A DNA stretch of 64,000 nucleotides, taken from assembly GCF_018873765.1 (NCBI RefSeq), contig NC_057918.1, positions 7,820,862 through 7,884,861 on the forward strand, given 5' to 3'. How positions within the stretch are numbered: position 1 is the stretch's first letter; the number at the start of each line of letters is the position of its first letter. The notes under the pieces are model-generated. The model did no database searches and was not told the origin of the DNA. It worked only from the letters and a program-made list of their open reading frames with translations. Origin of the DNA: Telopea speciosissima. Its lineage: Eukaryota; Streptophyta; Magnoliopsida; Proteales; Proteaceae. The position numbers were made by a program, and so were the translations under genes. This document shows, piece after piece, positions 1 through 11,755 of this stretch.

Positions 1-1
1 A

Positions 2-138
2 TGTAATAAAGAGTGTGTGAGGCCCAGAGGCCCACAATCTTCATAAGTGCGATAAGCCCATTTTTGAAATTGTAATAAAGAGTGTGAGGCCCAGCGGCCC
101 ACACTATCCCATAAGTGCGCTCGTGCTCTTGTCCAAGG
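2..138. repeat. Two-copy direct repeat, period about 69 bp
   Basis: The motif TGTAATAAAGAGTGTG followed by a GGCCCA-rich stretch occurs at 2 and again at 71. It lies upstream of the first visible carbonic anhydrase exon, presumably in its intron 5. It may be the end of an older mobile element, but no partner end is visible. Confidence 0.6.
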
Positions 139-359
139 TAGGGTCCACACGCGGCACGGGAGGCTTCTAGATCCCCAAGGCCCAGTCCTCTGAAGTAGAC
201 AAGATTCTACATCTTTTGGTTTCTATTCTCTCTCCCTATCCTCTTATATCTTTTGGAATCTTTTCCTTGATCATTTATTTTTCATACCTGATAAAGTAAT
301 TGACTAATTGTGATGTCAAGTAGTGGTCAATGGTGGGACTTGGGAGGCAATGCAATAAA

Positions 360-379
360 TATATATATATATATATATA
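360..379. repeat. (AT)n microsatellite
   Basis: About ten AT units in the intron upstream of the first visible carbonic anhydrase exon. Confidence 0.9.
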
Positions 380-434
380 AATTTATTGTTTGATTTGATT
401 AATCCAACAATGACCATAAATGAGTACCAACCAG

Positions 435-2237
435 GTGGAGAACATTGTGGTGATCGGACACAGCTGTTGTGGTGGGATAAAGGGTCTCATGTCTCTCCCT
501 GATGACGGCTCCACCTCTACGTAAGTCTCTTTCTATTATTATTTTGTCCTCTTATGACTTTAGCCTTAACGGATAAGGCTTTTTGTGCACAGCCTTATTT
601 GCTTGGCCATCTCATCTGATTGGAGAGAAAGTTAGGTCAATTCTGCGTCCCTATTGGACAAAAGAGCCACTGTGTCAACTTTATACAAACACAATCATGC
701 ATAATTTTATAATGCTTTTTTAGGCTGTGTTTGGTAAGCAGTTTTAGAATACATTCTAGGTTGATAATATATTTTAAAAAAATCATATAAAGTGCAGCCT
801 TTGTCTTCCACCCATGTTCTTAAACATTTGTACCCACTATTAATTTAACATATGGTCATAATCTTATTTTCTCGGCTGGTGGGTTGGCTTCACTTATTGA
901 AAGTGAATGTCTGAGGTACACGTCTCGAGTTTGAGACATCCCTCTTGTGTTGCATGCAGATGCCATGAACTCTCCTCTTAATTCTCCTTGTGGATTTTGT
1001 CTTGGTCCCTTCATGGATCCTAGCCCCATGGTGGGAATTTCAATACCCATAAGAAAAAAAAATTTCTCAACCTCAATATTTTGTGGGTCTTGGGTATTCA
1101 TCCTATAAAGATTTAAATTCTAAATCATAATTAAAGAGAATGAACTACACAACTATACTTTGAAAGCATTTGGAGTCTTGTAGTCTATTTTTTTGAAATT
1201 AATGTTGCATTTAGTATGATTTCTTATAATGCATTCCAAGAAAGAATACCAAACGTAGCTTTGTGCCCTACTACCAGATACTTCATGCTTAGATCAGCAT
1301 TTTTATTTATAAATATTTCTTTGAGGTAAAAGAAATAAAAAGTCTGGTTTCATGTACTTTAAACAACAGCCATAAGAAATATCAAAATAATTATGATACA
1401 TGGTTATTGAACTTTTTGACTTTTTCAAAAAATGATGGCAAAACCAGATGATTTATAATCATTTTCATAATCTAATAATGAAAATGATATACTATATAAT
1501 AGAGTAGCAAAATATTATGCTAGCATGCTAAACATCTGAATTAGAATATGGAATTTGTCAATTTGAGATGTGGCTAGGCCTGAATTGACCTTAACACCCC
1601 CATCAAATGGCCGATGGAATGAAGTCAATTAGTCATCGACGTCAAAAATCTTTTCAATTCCAAGTGAGCCAGCTTTCAGCCGTGTATAATACTAAAAAAT
1701 AAATTAATAAACTCCAACGTCGCCAATTATATCGATCATGGTTCTTCTTTGAGTATTTTTCAACTCTAAAGTTGGTAATTAAAACTGTTATTGCCCATTG
1801 AGGATTTGCAGTGATTTCATAGACGAATGGGTGAAGATCTGCTTACCGGCCAAAGAAAAGGTTAAGTTAGAGAACGGCAGTTTATCCTTATCTCAGCAAT
1901 GCTCCGAATGCGAAAAGGTAAGCCCCCCCCCCTCTCAACTTTTCGTTTAGTAGGGGATCATATTTTGTTTGAGGAGAGAGAATATCAAAGTGAATCTCAT
2001 GGCTCATTATATGAGACGGCAAAAAAGAAAAGAGATTTCACACTTCAGCGTTGCTGACTCTTGTCTGTTAAATGTGAAACGCAGGAAGCTGTGAATGTAT
2101 CACTAAATAACCTTGTAACTTATCCATTCGTGAAAGAGGGTTTGATGAAGAAAACTTTGGCGTTGAAAGGAGGTTACTATGATTTTGTGAATGGATCTTT
2201 TGAGTTGTGGGGGCTTGAATTCGTCCTCACACCCTAG
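435..2237 (+). CDS. Beta-carbonic anhydrase copy 1, 3' part only (last three exons)
   Basis: Zinc enzyme interconverting CO2 and bicarbonate. Three exons are visible: 435-520, 1812-1917 and 2085-2237, ending in TAG. Their sizes (86, 106 nt) and phases equal exons 6-8 of the complete neighbour at 7364-9435. The first carries the zinc-ligand motif [13 protein letters not shown] (His and Cys ligands), the second EEWVK-like helix with a CSECEK end, the last the conserved YPFVKEG and GGYYDFV segments and a WGL tail. The CSDSR exon and everything before it lie left of the window, so length and targeting are unknown. It is more diverged from copies 2 and 3 than they are from each other, so it is an older duplicate. 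Nothing visible is broken. Confidence 0.88.
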
Positions 2238-3229
2238 CCTGCCTGCATGCATGCAGTTGCTTGGGTGTACGTATGGCATTATTCTATCGTGTATTTAATG
2301 GGTGTAGTTATTGTGTGTAGTTAACATAGTTAAATGTGAGAGAGGGGGGGGGGGTTGTATGTGCAGTTATCTTAGTAGTGATGTATGTGGTTAGTCAGTT
2401 AATCATAAAACGTCAAGCTTCGTCTGTAAAGTAATTCTATCAAATTTTCTTATGTTATCTCTTTTCTTCCCTACCTTATTTTCTCTCTCCCTACTGTGCA
2501 CGGATCAGAGTACATCACTACAGTCAGTGATCTCTCCTTTGCTTTCTAACCTTTTTGTAGTTATGATGTATGTATTTGCCTTTGATGAACAATAATCTAA
2601 TAGTAGTGTCTCTAAGAATGACTAATGAAGTAAAAAGTAGAGAGCAATTTGTTCGCCATTGCACTTACTCTTCTTCTTGTAAGTAAACTCAGAAAATCTA
2701 CAAAATACAATCAGTGCAGGGAGATCCAAACCAAAAGCTTAAGATATTAAGTGGAAATAGCCACTGGTATATGAAAACACATCAAAAGTCTTAGATAATT
2801 GATGTAATTATAACTTTATTAACTCCGAACATCTCAACATCTTTTTTACTAGGTAAGGGAGGTCACTTCATGGTAATGTGTTGAAAGCTTTAAGTGACAT
2901 GCTTTATTACCCCATTCAGAGGTGGAAACATCATTAACAACATCCTTAATTACAATAAGGATTTCCTTTTGATTCTCAATGGATAACCTAAAATTTGATT
3001 TTGTAGAAAATCATCAAATTCCTTTTCCATTAACCTTGACAAGATAGGTAGGACATATTGTCTTTCTTCCAATAATGTTCTTTCATCATCTGTCAAATAA
3101 CTTTAGTGATGGAGCTAAGAAGGTAAAGTAGTGCAAAACACGAAAAATGATTGAGGGAGAAATCACCTTTATGAAGTCCAAATTTGAAAAAAAATTTATC
3201 GTCCAATTGCAGCAGTAAGTTTGATATAT
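2238..3229. other. Intergenic, no gene seen
   Basis: AT-rich 3' flank of carbonic anhydrase copy 1. It holds a G homopolymer near 2344-2354 and no long open frame or recognisable element. Confidence 0.6.
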
Positions 3230-3235
3230 CTATTG

Positions 3236-3362
3236 CAACGTAGTAGTTGTGGGTTCAATTCTAGAAACAGTCTTTCAACGAAGTAGAGGTAAAGCTACAT
3301 GCATTATGACTCACCCTAGACCCTGCAGTGACGGGAGCCTTGTGCAACGAATTCGCCCTTTG
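3236..3362 (+). mobile_element. Diverged Au-type SINE remnant
   Basis: The stretch shows the order typical of the other Au-like copies here: a B-box-like GGGTTCAAT, GAAACAGTCTTTC, then CATTATGACTC, CCCTAGACCCTGCAGTG, GGGAGCCTTGTGCA and GCCCTTT. It is clearly more mutated than the copies at 36, 37 and 46 kb. I found no target duplication. Confidence 0.6.
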
Positions 3363-4980
3363 TCCGCCCACAACTAAATTATATAAACTTTGATGCAATT
3401 TTTGTAGTTTCAACATCCTTTATGTGTCTATTCTTTGTTACAAAAGACAGCATCCAGATTCATGACATAGAAAAGAAAGACCCACAAACACTGTACTTTG
3501 GTAAAAGATGGGTGATCAAAAAGGTCAAAAAAAGTTAGGTGAGGTGGAACCCAATAAGAGGCAAAGAGGAAAAGAGTTAGGTAAAGTAATGTGAAGTTAG
3601 TGTCTTAATTTGATTTTGAAATTGTCACGATTACAAGACTACTAATAAGGAGTTGAAAGTTCCATTTTCAAAGCCCTGAAATATTTTTTGAAGATTAGTG
3701 GAGCATCTACCATCTCTCCAAGGTTTTCCCCTTTGATTCAAGAAAAGCTGCATATCGATGCTTAACATAGACCAAGATTTCGTTTTTTTTAGTTTGTTAT
3801 CTGTGGGTAGATGTATCCACCCCCTACTGATGGTCTTGCCCGTTGGTGGAGAGTAGCCTCATTTTGCTTGCTTTTGGTTTCTTGTGTCTCACTGATCCAG
3901 CTTGTACATTCTTTTTTCCCTTTTTTTTCTCTTAATACAAATGATCTTCTAACATAAAAAAATAAAATAAAAAGTAATCTCTTACATTTAAGAGTTAATG
4001 AAGTGAAGGTTTAAAATAAAAAAACGAATGAATGTAAAATTCTGAAAGTACATTGAAGATCCATATCAGAGGTAATGGTGATCTAAAGAGTCACTCATGC
4101 ACAGCATCATCAGTAGATAAAATTGGGGTGGATGAAGAGAGAATCTCTTCATTTTGGGTGGAGATGAGAAACTAGTCTTTAAGATTTCTTTGGTTGGTGC
4201 AAGTGTAATGTTAAACCTTTATTTTTCCATAATCATTTCTGTTAAATTGAAACTTGATATACCAATAATGGACTCTAAGGCTATACCTGCCCACAAAGTT
4301 TGGGCCCACTTTGTCAGCTGCTCTATGGCCAATAATAAAGCCATACAAAAGTGTTTTACTGTAAGTGACCTGCCAAACAGGAAACTAGAGCTTTTACGGT
4401 ACAAATAATAGGAAGCATACTGGGTTTAATAAGGGCCAGGCTAAGCCTGATGCCTCAACCCTAAAATGGCCCAACCTGACCTTAGCTGAGGCTATTTGAG
4501 ATAGGATTCCTTTGGCTAAGTTGTTATGCATCCTGGTTCTCTTTCAGCCGCGGTAGAAGTTGGAGGATCCAATCGAACAAAAATAGGGGTTTTTAAGTCA
4601 TTTCACAAGCGGACCACCTCCCGCAACGGTTGAAGGAGAGTCGAATACGTTGTTGTGTCTTTCTACTTTAGTTATTTTCTGTGATTGTCAATTTGTAGAT
4701 CATGTGTTTAATAGTGACATGACATCGATCCTTTTATGGACTCTGGACCTCTAGGGCATTATGGAGGATGTTTTATCCTTGATTTCTCTATTTTCTATTA
4801 TAAATTTTCCTGTGTATGGTGGATGTGTCCACCTCCTTTTCTTGTAAACTTTATGTGCTAGAATACAACAAAGAAGAAAAATGAAAATAAAATAAAAATT
4901 ATAATTAATTCCCAATGTCTAGATCTTATATGGTGTGTTCAAATATGCTAGTAAAAGTGTAAAACCCGTGTTTTTCCCAC
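3363..4980. other. Intergenic, no gene seen
   Basis: No supported gene. Two T-rich stretches (about 3800-3950 and 4790-4870) end in text resembling LINE 3' tails, with a WWRVASF-like reading at 3850, but they are too short to annotate firmly. Confidence 0.4.
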
Positions 4981-4983
4981 TGG

Positions 4984-5180
4984 ATATCTCTCCTATTATG
5001 GCTGATATTAAGTTCCTCTGTGCCCGTCTGGTTGAATGCTATTTCTTGCATGTTTTTAGAGATGTTAATGGCATTGCCGACACTCTAGCCTGAAAATGCC
5101 TATCCTTGGTTCAGGACAATTTAACCTCAATCCACTCCTTGGCTTCTTCAATTTATTATGAAGAAGCCTTGGCTTCTAAC
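4984..5180 (+). pseudogene. LINE-type RNase H (reverse transcriptase 3 domain) fragment
   Basis: One frame reads IMADIKFLCARLVECYFLHV, then FRDVNGIADTLA, an in-frame stop, and SLVQDNLTSIHS. The R-x-x-N-x-x-AD-x-LA motif and its position near the end of the protein are characteristic of the RNase H domain that ends many plant non-LTR retroelement proteins. A stop codon inside the domain and the lack of any preceding reverse transcriptase make this a dead 3' remnant. Confidence 0.6.
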
Positions 5181-5403
5181 TGATCCCCTTTTCAATAAAT
5201 TCCCATTTACCCAAAAAACAGAAGTGTAAAACCCTATTTTTCATGTTTCGACCAAAGAAAAAAAAACCCAAATTTTCATGACCCCTGGCCTCTTCCCACC
5301 CGGCCGGCCACCCTCCTTGAGAAAAAGCTAAAACTAATTTTTGATGTGGTCCCTTGAAGATTCCGCGTGCCCCAACTGTAAGGACCATGGATTGTTGTCC
5401 ACA

Positions 5404-5855
5404 TTAGGGATGTCAAACCCATAAAAAATGACCGAAAAGCTCAAATCAAACCAGGCAAACCCAGCGAAAAATCTAAACTGAACCAAACGGTTCTTTATCG
5501 GACTGGTTTTGATTTAAGATATTATGGACCAATTGAAAACCGCACCGGATCAACTGCAAACCACACCAAACATGAAAATTCGGATTGAAGCTAAACCCAA
5601 GACAATATAAAACTAATACTAACCCAAAAACAGTAAAATACATTTTTTTTCTTCTCATAATTATGCATATATATATATACATACATCGAAAATCGAACCA
5701 ACCCCAACCCCAATATGAAACCGATAAAAAACCAAAATAAATTGAAACCAAAGCTTCCCTTAATGGTTTGGTATCGGATTCACGCATCTATTCTCTCACC
5801 TACATCAATTCAGCCCGATCAAACCAGATTGAATCGAATGATTGATGCCCCTACC
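5404..5855. mobile_element. MITE-like element with GGGRTGTCAA ends
   Basis: The stretch starts TAGGGATGTCAAACCC and ends ATTGATGCCCCTAC, so its ends are inverted copies of each other. The interior is dense in AAACCGAACC/TGGTTTGG motifs. Structure and ends match the elements at 11186-11746 and 23930-24540, which have 9-10 bp target duplications. No clear target duplication is visible here. Confidence 0.5.
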
Positions 5856-6550
5856 CCCGATATCGAGATCAAAGTCACCTTTACCTTTTCTTTGGATTGT
5901 TGTCCAGATCCTGGGATTATTCACCACCACCTTTTCTTTCTAATCTTCCAATCACCCATATCTTAAAATAAATAAATAAAAAAAGAAAAAGAACGCTACT
6001 TGATTGTATGATTCTTGTGCCAGACATAGGACCACATGAAATTAACGTTCAATTCCAATTGAGAAAAATATCTCATTCAGAAAGTTCCCTTATATGAACT
6101 CTCATTAGTCCCTTGTGTTGGTGTAGGCACTACATGACCAGACAGTGATCTCTTGCCCAAAAAAAAGAGAAAAACCCTACTTGACAATGCCTGGATTAAA
6201 AAATCGACTTACATAGACAGGAAATTTGGATTGTTAATGTTGTAAGATATGCATATAAGTCCACACTCCAGCGTCCAAAGTCCAGAGTGGTTCTACCCTA
6301 ATTTGAACGTTTATCTTGAGATTTTTCATTTTTTTTAGGTAAAACTATCTTGAGAGGTTAAAATTTCATTTTCAGAGAAGGAGAGAGATCATTGCACGGA
6401 GCCACGGATGCATGAATCACCCACAAATAATTGACATTCTTTACCCCAAAAAAACAAAAAAAAAAAACAACAAATAATTGACATTTTGGTTGGGAGCGAT
6501 ATGTGATAAGATAATTAAAATTTGTCCTTCCTCTCTATATTGTAAGAAAC
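5856..6550. other. Intergenic, no gene seen
   Basis: AT-rich sequence with poly-A tracts; no supported feature. Confidence 0.5.
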
Positions 6551-6600
6551 ACGTTATCAACGCTTCACCACCATGTGATAGAAATCAATCACATTGTTAC

Positions 6601-6606
6601 CACGTG
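6601..6606 (+). promoter_or_regulatory. G-box CACGTG upstream of carbonic anhydrase copy 2
   Basis: A perfect palindromic G-box in the context TACCACGTGTC lies 113 bp before the TATA box. G-boxes bind bZIP and bHLH factors and are common in light-regulated plant promoters. The equivalent place in unit B reads TACCACGTTAG and has lost it. Confidence 0.5.
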
Positions 6607-6718
6607 TCAACCGTAGAGAGGTCTATTTTTGGGCTGCTTTCACTTAACCATGGTTCAGTAAGTCTAACCATGGTTAGATTTAGAATTGCCTAGTTTACTT
6701 GTATGAGCTAAAGTCTCC

Positions 6719-6726
6719 TATAAATA
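6719..6726 (+). promoter_or_regulatory. TATA box of carbonic anhydrase copy 2
   Basis: TATAAATA in the context CTCCTATAAATATT. The same box stands at 15373-15380 in unit B. The start codon is 640 bp downstream, so a 5' leader intron is likely; I could not fix its borders. Confidence 0.5.
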
Positions 6727-7363
6727 TTGGTGCCTTCCTTCACATGGCTCATTGTATCTCAGCATTTGTGTTTTCTGTGTGGGTGAGCAAAGTCTTGTTT
6801 GGTTTTCATTGTTAGTTTGAATGTTTTTTTTTTCTTCTTTCGTTTTTGGAAAAATTATTTTTACGTATATTTTTTCATATCTCTTGCACTGGCACTCTCT
6901 ATCTTCTTTAATTATATGATTTCTTTTTTTGTTTTTTTCTTCGTATTATGACTTATGATTGGTATAGTGTGAAAGATTACTCCCTACACGAGCAACATGG
7001 GAAAATTCTCATTTGCCTATCTAACGACTGAAGTGTTGATCGTAGATATGAAATTGACCAAAATACCCCTTTGATGCCATTTTCTTTCCTTTATTTGAAT
7101 GTGGCATGCCAAAGAATCTCTATCCAGATTCCATTTTGATGATATTAATTAACCCAGGCCAACAGGATCAAATTTTTCATAAAAAAAACCACTTTGAAGC
7201 TTCTTTTTCCATATATACCCTTTTGTATATACATGAAATGATAAGAACACTTAAAACTCATTTCCTTTTGCCATTCTTTTCTATTATTTTATGACAATAG
7301 ATTATCTTGTCTCAAGAGATCAGACCAAGAGGAACGGAAAAAAAAAAAGAAAAAGAGAGAGAG

Positions 7364-9435
7364 ATGGGAAGGGATTCATACGAAGCAGCCATTGCAGGAC
7401 TGAAGAAGCTCCTCAGGTAAAGTACTACTGTAATTAATTTAACATAAAAACAATGGATTAATAATTATCTGTTAATGTATTATGTATGGGATTTGATTTC
7501 TATAATAATTTACATGTGGGGTTGGGTTGCGTTGGGTTGGATCGGTTGCAGCGAGGAGGAGGGGTTAGAGGAGGCTGCTGCGGCCAAAATCAAGCAGATA
7601 ACGGCGGAGTTGGGAGGTGAGAAAGGGTGGTCATCACCTTGTGACGCTATCCAACAAATCAAAAAAGGATTCCATTTCTTCAAGACTGAGAAGTTTGAGT
7701 ACGTAACAAAAACCCAACTCGAAGTGTTTGTTGCAATTAATAGATCCATTAAAAAAAAAAATATGAAAGAATTAAGATTTTTGTTTTTTTGGCAGCAAAG
7801 ATCCAGAGTTGTACAAGGCACTAGCGGAAAGCCAGCACCCAAAGGTAATCCTCGAACCAAAAATTGACCCAAAAATCTTGAGTCCTCAATGAGAATAATA
7901 AAATTTGTAATTAACTTTTAAAGCTGATGATAATGACTGTTAATTAATTTCTTGTTTTGAGCAGTTTATGGTGTTTGCATGCTCCGACTCTCGTGTGAGC
8001 CCCTCACATGTCCTTGATTTCCAGCCTGGAGATGCTTTTATGGTCCGAAACATCGCTAACTTGGTTCCTCCTTATGACAAGGTTGGTTCTCTTCCTTTCT
8101 CTCAGAACCTTGTGGATTAAAAGATTCCCTCTTTACCGTGGGTGAAAGAAAACTAATTAATATGTGATGTTATTTTTGTTTACGCAGCTTCGATACTCCG
8201 GAACTGGGGCAGCCATCGAATATGCAGTTTTGAGTCTCAATGTGAGAGATTACATTAACTACCATCTTTCTTTATTTCTCTTTTTCTATTCTTTTTTTTT
8301 TTAAACCTTCTATTAGGAATTTTATAAACCCTAATGTGTTCCTTTGATAATTTCCACAACAAAATAAAATGGAAAATAATCACAGGTGAAGAATATCCTA
8401 GTCATTGGGCATAGCAGGTGTGGCGGAATTAGGGGCCTCATGGAACTTCCACCAGGACCCCCACCCCCTACGTGAGTTTTTCTATTCCGATTCTTTCTAC
8501 TTACTTAATTTTCTCTCATCTCTTAGACTTTGAGGGTTTTAGGAGGGCGGGGGGGTTGAACCCCAGCCCAACCTTGAGTGTCCTTAGCCGGGTCCAAGAC
8601 CTTGAAAATCCAATCCTGACTGAGTAGGGATGGGGAAGGGAGATGTAGGGGCTGAGCCAGGCCGCAAAGAGGAGGAGTTGGAAGAAGAAGGACAAGGAGA
8701 AGAAGACAGGGCCAGATTGAGCCAGGCCAGTCCAGGCTTAGCCCAAGGCCTTAACCTTGACCGAGCCCAACCCTGACTCAGGGTAAAAAATTCCCAGTCC
8801 TGACCCGCTCTTAGGGTTAAGGTATCTCAGCCCATACCCTGTTTAGGCTCAGAGCGGGCTCCAACTGATAGGGCCAAACTTACGCCCATATATATAGGCG
8901 ATGCTATTTGTGCTCCCATTGGTCAGTGCTCGATCATGTGTAGGTTCTAGAGGCCCAGTCAACGATCTCTTTTCCCATTAATTAATATATATATAATTTA
9001 ACTCTGTATGGTGAAATACTGCACTGTGTAATTAATAACACTATAAATTAAATTACTGCAGTAACTTCGTTGAAGAATGGGTGAGAATTGGTATACCTGC
9101 GAAGGAAAAAGTGATAGCAGAGCACGGGCATTTGGATTTGGACACACAGTGTCGGTACTGTGAAAAGGTAAATTAATATCACAATTTCTTTCACTAACTT
9201 ACTTACTTACTGAAAGCTGCTAGCCCCACTAATTAATTTAAGTGTTGTTGTTGAAATGAAACGCATGCAGGAGGCAGTGAATCTATCACTGAGGAACCTA
9301 CTGAGCTATCCATTCGTGGTAGATGGGGTGAAGGACAAAACCCTAACGTTGATGGGCGGTTATTATGATTTTGTGCTAGGAAAGTTCGATCTATGGGGTC
9401 TGGATCTCACCCTCATCCCCCCCATCTCCATATGA
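7364..9435 (+). CDS. Beta-carbonic anhydrase copy 2, complete (258 aa)
   Basis: Zinc enzyme for reversible CO2 hydration. Eight exons: 7364-7416, 7552-7698, 7796-7844, 7965-8081, 8188-8241, 8386-8471, 9062-9167, 9271-9435; all introns GT-AG and all phases fit, giving 258 aa. Active-site parts are present: ligand Cys89 in [10 protein letters not shown] with the Asp91-Arg93 pair, and ligands His149 and Cys152 in [23 protein letters not shown] segment precedes the latter. The product starts [12 protein letters not shown] with no chloroplast transit peptide, so a cytosolic (or otherwise unprocessed) isoform is most likely; 258 aa is a typical length for such short plant forms. The start is the first ATG after a GA-rich leader and lies in a typical short first exon. 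Intron 6 (590 bp) holds a GC-rich repeat block shared with copy 3. Confidence 0.93.
8530..8900. repeat. GC-rich repeat block in intron 6 of carbonic anhydrase copy 2
   Basis: Repetitive text built from CCCAGCCCAACC, GGCCCTGA and AGCCAGGCC motifs. A clear homologue is at 18690-19090 in intron 6 of copy 3, so the insertion is older than the duplication. Related blocks occur at about 17745-17965, 20035-20140 and 20280-20470. Confidence 0.65.
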
Positions 9436-9955
9436 CCACCACCACCTGGCCGACGACGACAGTGCCGGTCACCGCCGAGTGTCCATCACCACCACTGGAT
9501 ACTTCTTCATCTGCTACATCTATAGTGCAAAATTCTGTTTCCTTATATATATATTAGTGATCAGTCTCCGGCCACTCTTGAGCAATAATATATGGAGAAT
9601 TAACGCAATGTGTATTAGCTAGAAATTAAAGAATAAGAAATAATAAAAGGAGATGTGATGGTTAGTGTGCACACCTTACGTTTTAGATGATGTTCCTTTT
9701 TGTGTGGATTCTATATTCCATTAGGAAAAAAAAAAAAATCTTATTACCAACAATTCGGCTCTCCTCCAGTAGTGGCGGGAGTTGGAGGATCCAGCCCAGC
9801 CAAAACAGGGATGGTTGGGACTAGTTGGCGAAGGGTTTGCTAGTTCTCAGATCTCTACCCGCAAATTGAATGATGTGATTATCGTACTCCCAACCATTAG
9901 GGGCCAAATGGCAAACTAGTAAAAAGATAAAAATAAAGAAGGGTGATAATCATCT
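9436..9955. other. 3' flank of carbonic anhydrase copy 2
   Basis: Probable 3' UTR plus intergenic sequence. AATAATA-type poly(A) signals occur near 9585-9650. No other gene seen. Confidence 0.4.
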
Positions 9956-9961
9956 CTTCGT

Positions 9962-10150
9962 ATGGAAAATTATCTCCTCCAGTTCCCTGTCCTACCTAGT
10001 TCCCCAATGCCTGTAATAAGGGGGATGTGGACCCCATCCGAGCAGAGTGTTCGGACAGGGGTAGGGTGGTCATTACATCCCCCTTGTTAGAGGCACTGGT
10101 GAATTGGACCAGGTAGGAAACTAGAGGGGATAAAGATCCCTCTCCGCACA
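9962..10150. mobile_element. MITE-like element, copy 1 of a pair
   Basis: About 190 bp with imperfect terminal inverted repeats: ATTATCTCCTCCAGTTCCCT at the left, and the complement of AACTAGAGGGGATAAAGATC at the right. The centre reads AATAAGGGGGA and GGGGTAGGGTGGTCATT. A homologous element lies at 25808-25983. Confidence 0.6.
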
Positions 10151-10654
10151 GTATATGAAATGTGTGAGTAGATGGCCACCACCTCTCTACTAGGTCATAT
10201 ACATCAGGTAAGGATCATAAGGCGAAGCCATAAGTTGGGTAAAGTCCTTAAGCACTTGCCTCATTTACCTTCTTTTGAACTAAAACGGCACAATTGGTTG
10301 TACCAATCCAATACACAAACTAGGGAGTAGGGAGTGAAACTGTGAAAGTGGAATCAAACTAATATCCCATCTAACAAATATATTATGGAAGGCAAACCCC
10401 AAATTGGGCCTGATAAATCTGTGCTGAAGGCCCATTACAGAGCCTTAGGGTCAGAGGGTTCAGTGGTTCACATTTCACACACACACACCCGGACAAGGCC
10501 TGAGCTGGACTTTTCGACCCACAGGGCGGGCCTGGTCTAGCTCAACCCTGATTTTATATAACTATATATTATTTATTTTATATATATATCAGGTGCTTTT
10601 AAGTCTTTAGAATTATTTTTAGGGATAATTGCCCAGATCCCGAGAGGAAAAGGA

Positions 10655-10778
10655 TTGGAGAGAAAATAAAGGTATATATTTATCATATGGTGGATATGGA
10701 CTATATGGAACAGCCCTTGGAGAGAAAATAAAGGTACATATTTATCATATGGTGGATATGGACTATATGGAACAGCCC
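10655..10778 (+). repeat. Two-copy tandem repeat, period 62 bp
   Basis: The unit starts TTGGAGAGAAAATAAAGG and ends GGAACAGCCC. It occurs at 10655 and 10717. The homologous place in unit B (about 20530-20575) has one copy, so this repeat arose after the segmental duplication. Confidence 0.8.
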
Positions 10779-10999
10779 TCCCTAGGCCCAGAGCCTTTAG
10801 ATTTTGGGCTTTGGGGAGTGTAGGTATTGATTGGGTAAAGGATTAAAGGTGGATCCAACGTTTGTTAGGTCCCTATCGATGCCTGAGATGAGACGCTATG
10901 CTTTGCTGTTCGCCTTCTTGTACTCTTGTCTCTTACCCACACCACGTTCTTGTATTTTATCTGACACTCACACACCCTTTTCTCATTTCTGGGCCTTCC

Positions 11000-11160
11000 C
11001 CCCCCCCCCCCACACACACACACACAAAAACAAAGAGAGAAGAAGAAGAAGAAGAAGAAGAATTACAAAAAATAAAAAAAAATAAAAAAAATAAAAAAAA
11101 ATAAAAAATAAAAATAAAATTACTATAAATAAAAAATTGAATAATCTAATTAACCTTAAT
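11000..11160. repeat. Low-complexity tract
   Basis: Poly-C, (CA)n, (GAA)n and A-rich (AAAAAT)n runs follow each other. The open frames here are composed only of this simple sequence. Confidence 0.8.
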
Positions 11161-11185
11161 CTGGTTTAGGTCGGATACTTAAGCT

Positions 11186-11746
11186 TAAGGGTGTTAAATG
11201 GTCCGGTTTCGGTTAAACGGTTTGGTTCAGTTCGGTTTTGACTGCTTGAGGGTAGAAACCGTAACCAGACTATTTAACTAAACAGTCTAATAATCAAAAC
11301 CTGGACCGTTTAGTAAACGGTTTTTAAATGGTTTTGGTTAAATGGTTCTATACGGTTTTACACGGTTTCGGTTATGCAGTTCTATACACGTTTGCTATTC
11401 TATTTACTAATACTAGTTATTAGTTAATAATTATTACATACTACTTACTAAGTTATTAATTTATTTTTTTAGAAAGGAAATCATTTATGGAGACACGTGA
11501 CTACTTAGTAGTTACTACTTGTTAGGTTTTGATTTTTTGTTTATAAAAAAAAAAAAGTTGTTAGGTTTTTAAACAGTTAGATTGTTTGGTTATAATCGAG
11601 TTTAATTGGATTATACGGTTTGAAACCGTTGGATTAATCGATCTAAATCGAATCAAATCGATTAAATAAACGGTGTCATTTCTAAAACCATAACCGGACC
11701 ATTTAATTAAACGGTCTATCGATTACGGTTTGGTTTTGACATCCTT
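11186..11746. mobile_element. MITE-like element with 9-bp target duplication
   Basis: The element begins TAAGGGTGTTAAATGG and ends TTTTGACATCCTT; these ends are imperfect inverted copies. It is flanked by perfect 9-bp duplications ACTTAAGCT at 11177-11185 and 11747-11755. The interior is rich in AACGGTTT/AACCGTTT motifs and partly self-complementary. A 9-bp duplication suits the Mutator group. No coding sequence. Confidence 0.75.
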
Positions 11747-11755
11747 ACTTAAGCT

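Larger units (their letters stand above)
6551..11020 (+). repeat. Segmental tandem duplication, unit A
   Basis: This segment, holding carbonic anhydrase copy 2, its promoter and about 1.5 kb of 3' flank, is repeated as unit B at 15236-20790. Matching landmarks include TCAACG/TCAACA-TTCACCAC near 6560/15240, the TATAAATA boxes, the CACTCTCT block at 6890/15675, all exons from 2 to 8, the GC-rich block in intron 6, and the flank reading TATCATATGGTGGATATGGA to the TTCTCATTTCTGGGCCTTC-type end. Unit B is longer through insertions. Exact edges need an alignment. Confidence 0.8.

Noticed and set aside
7475-7867. An uninterrupted open frame over carbonic anhydrase exons 2-3 as a separate gene
   Set aside because: It reads through introns 1 and 2. 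Clear GT-AG borders and homology with the neighbouring copies show that exons 2 and 3 belong to the gene at 7364-9435.
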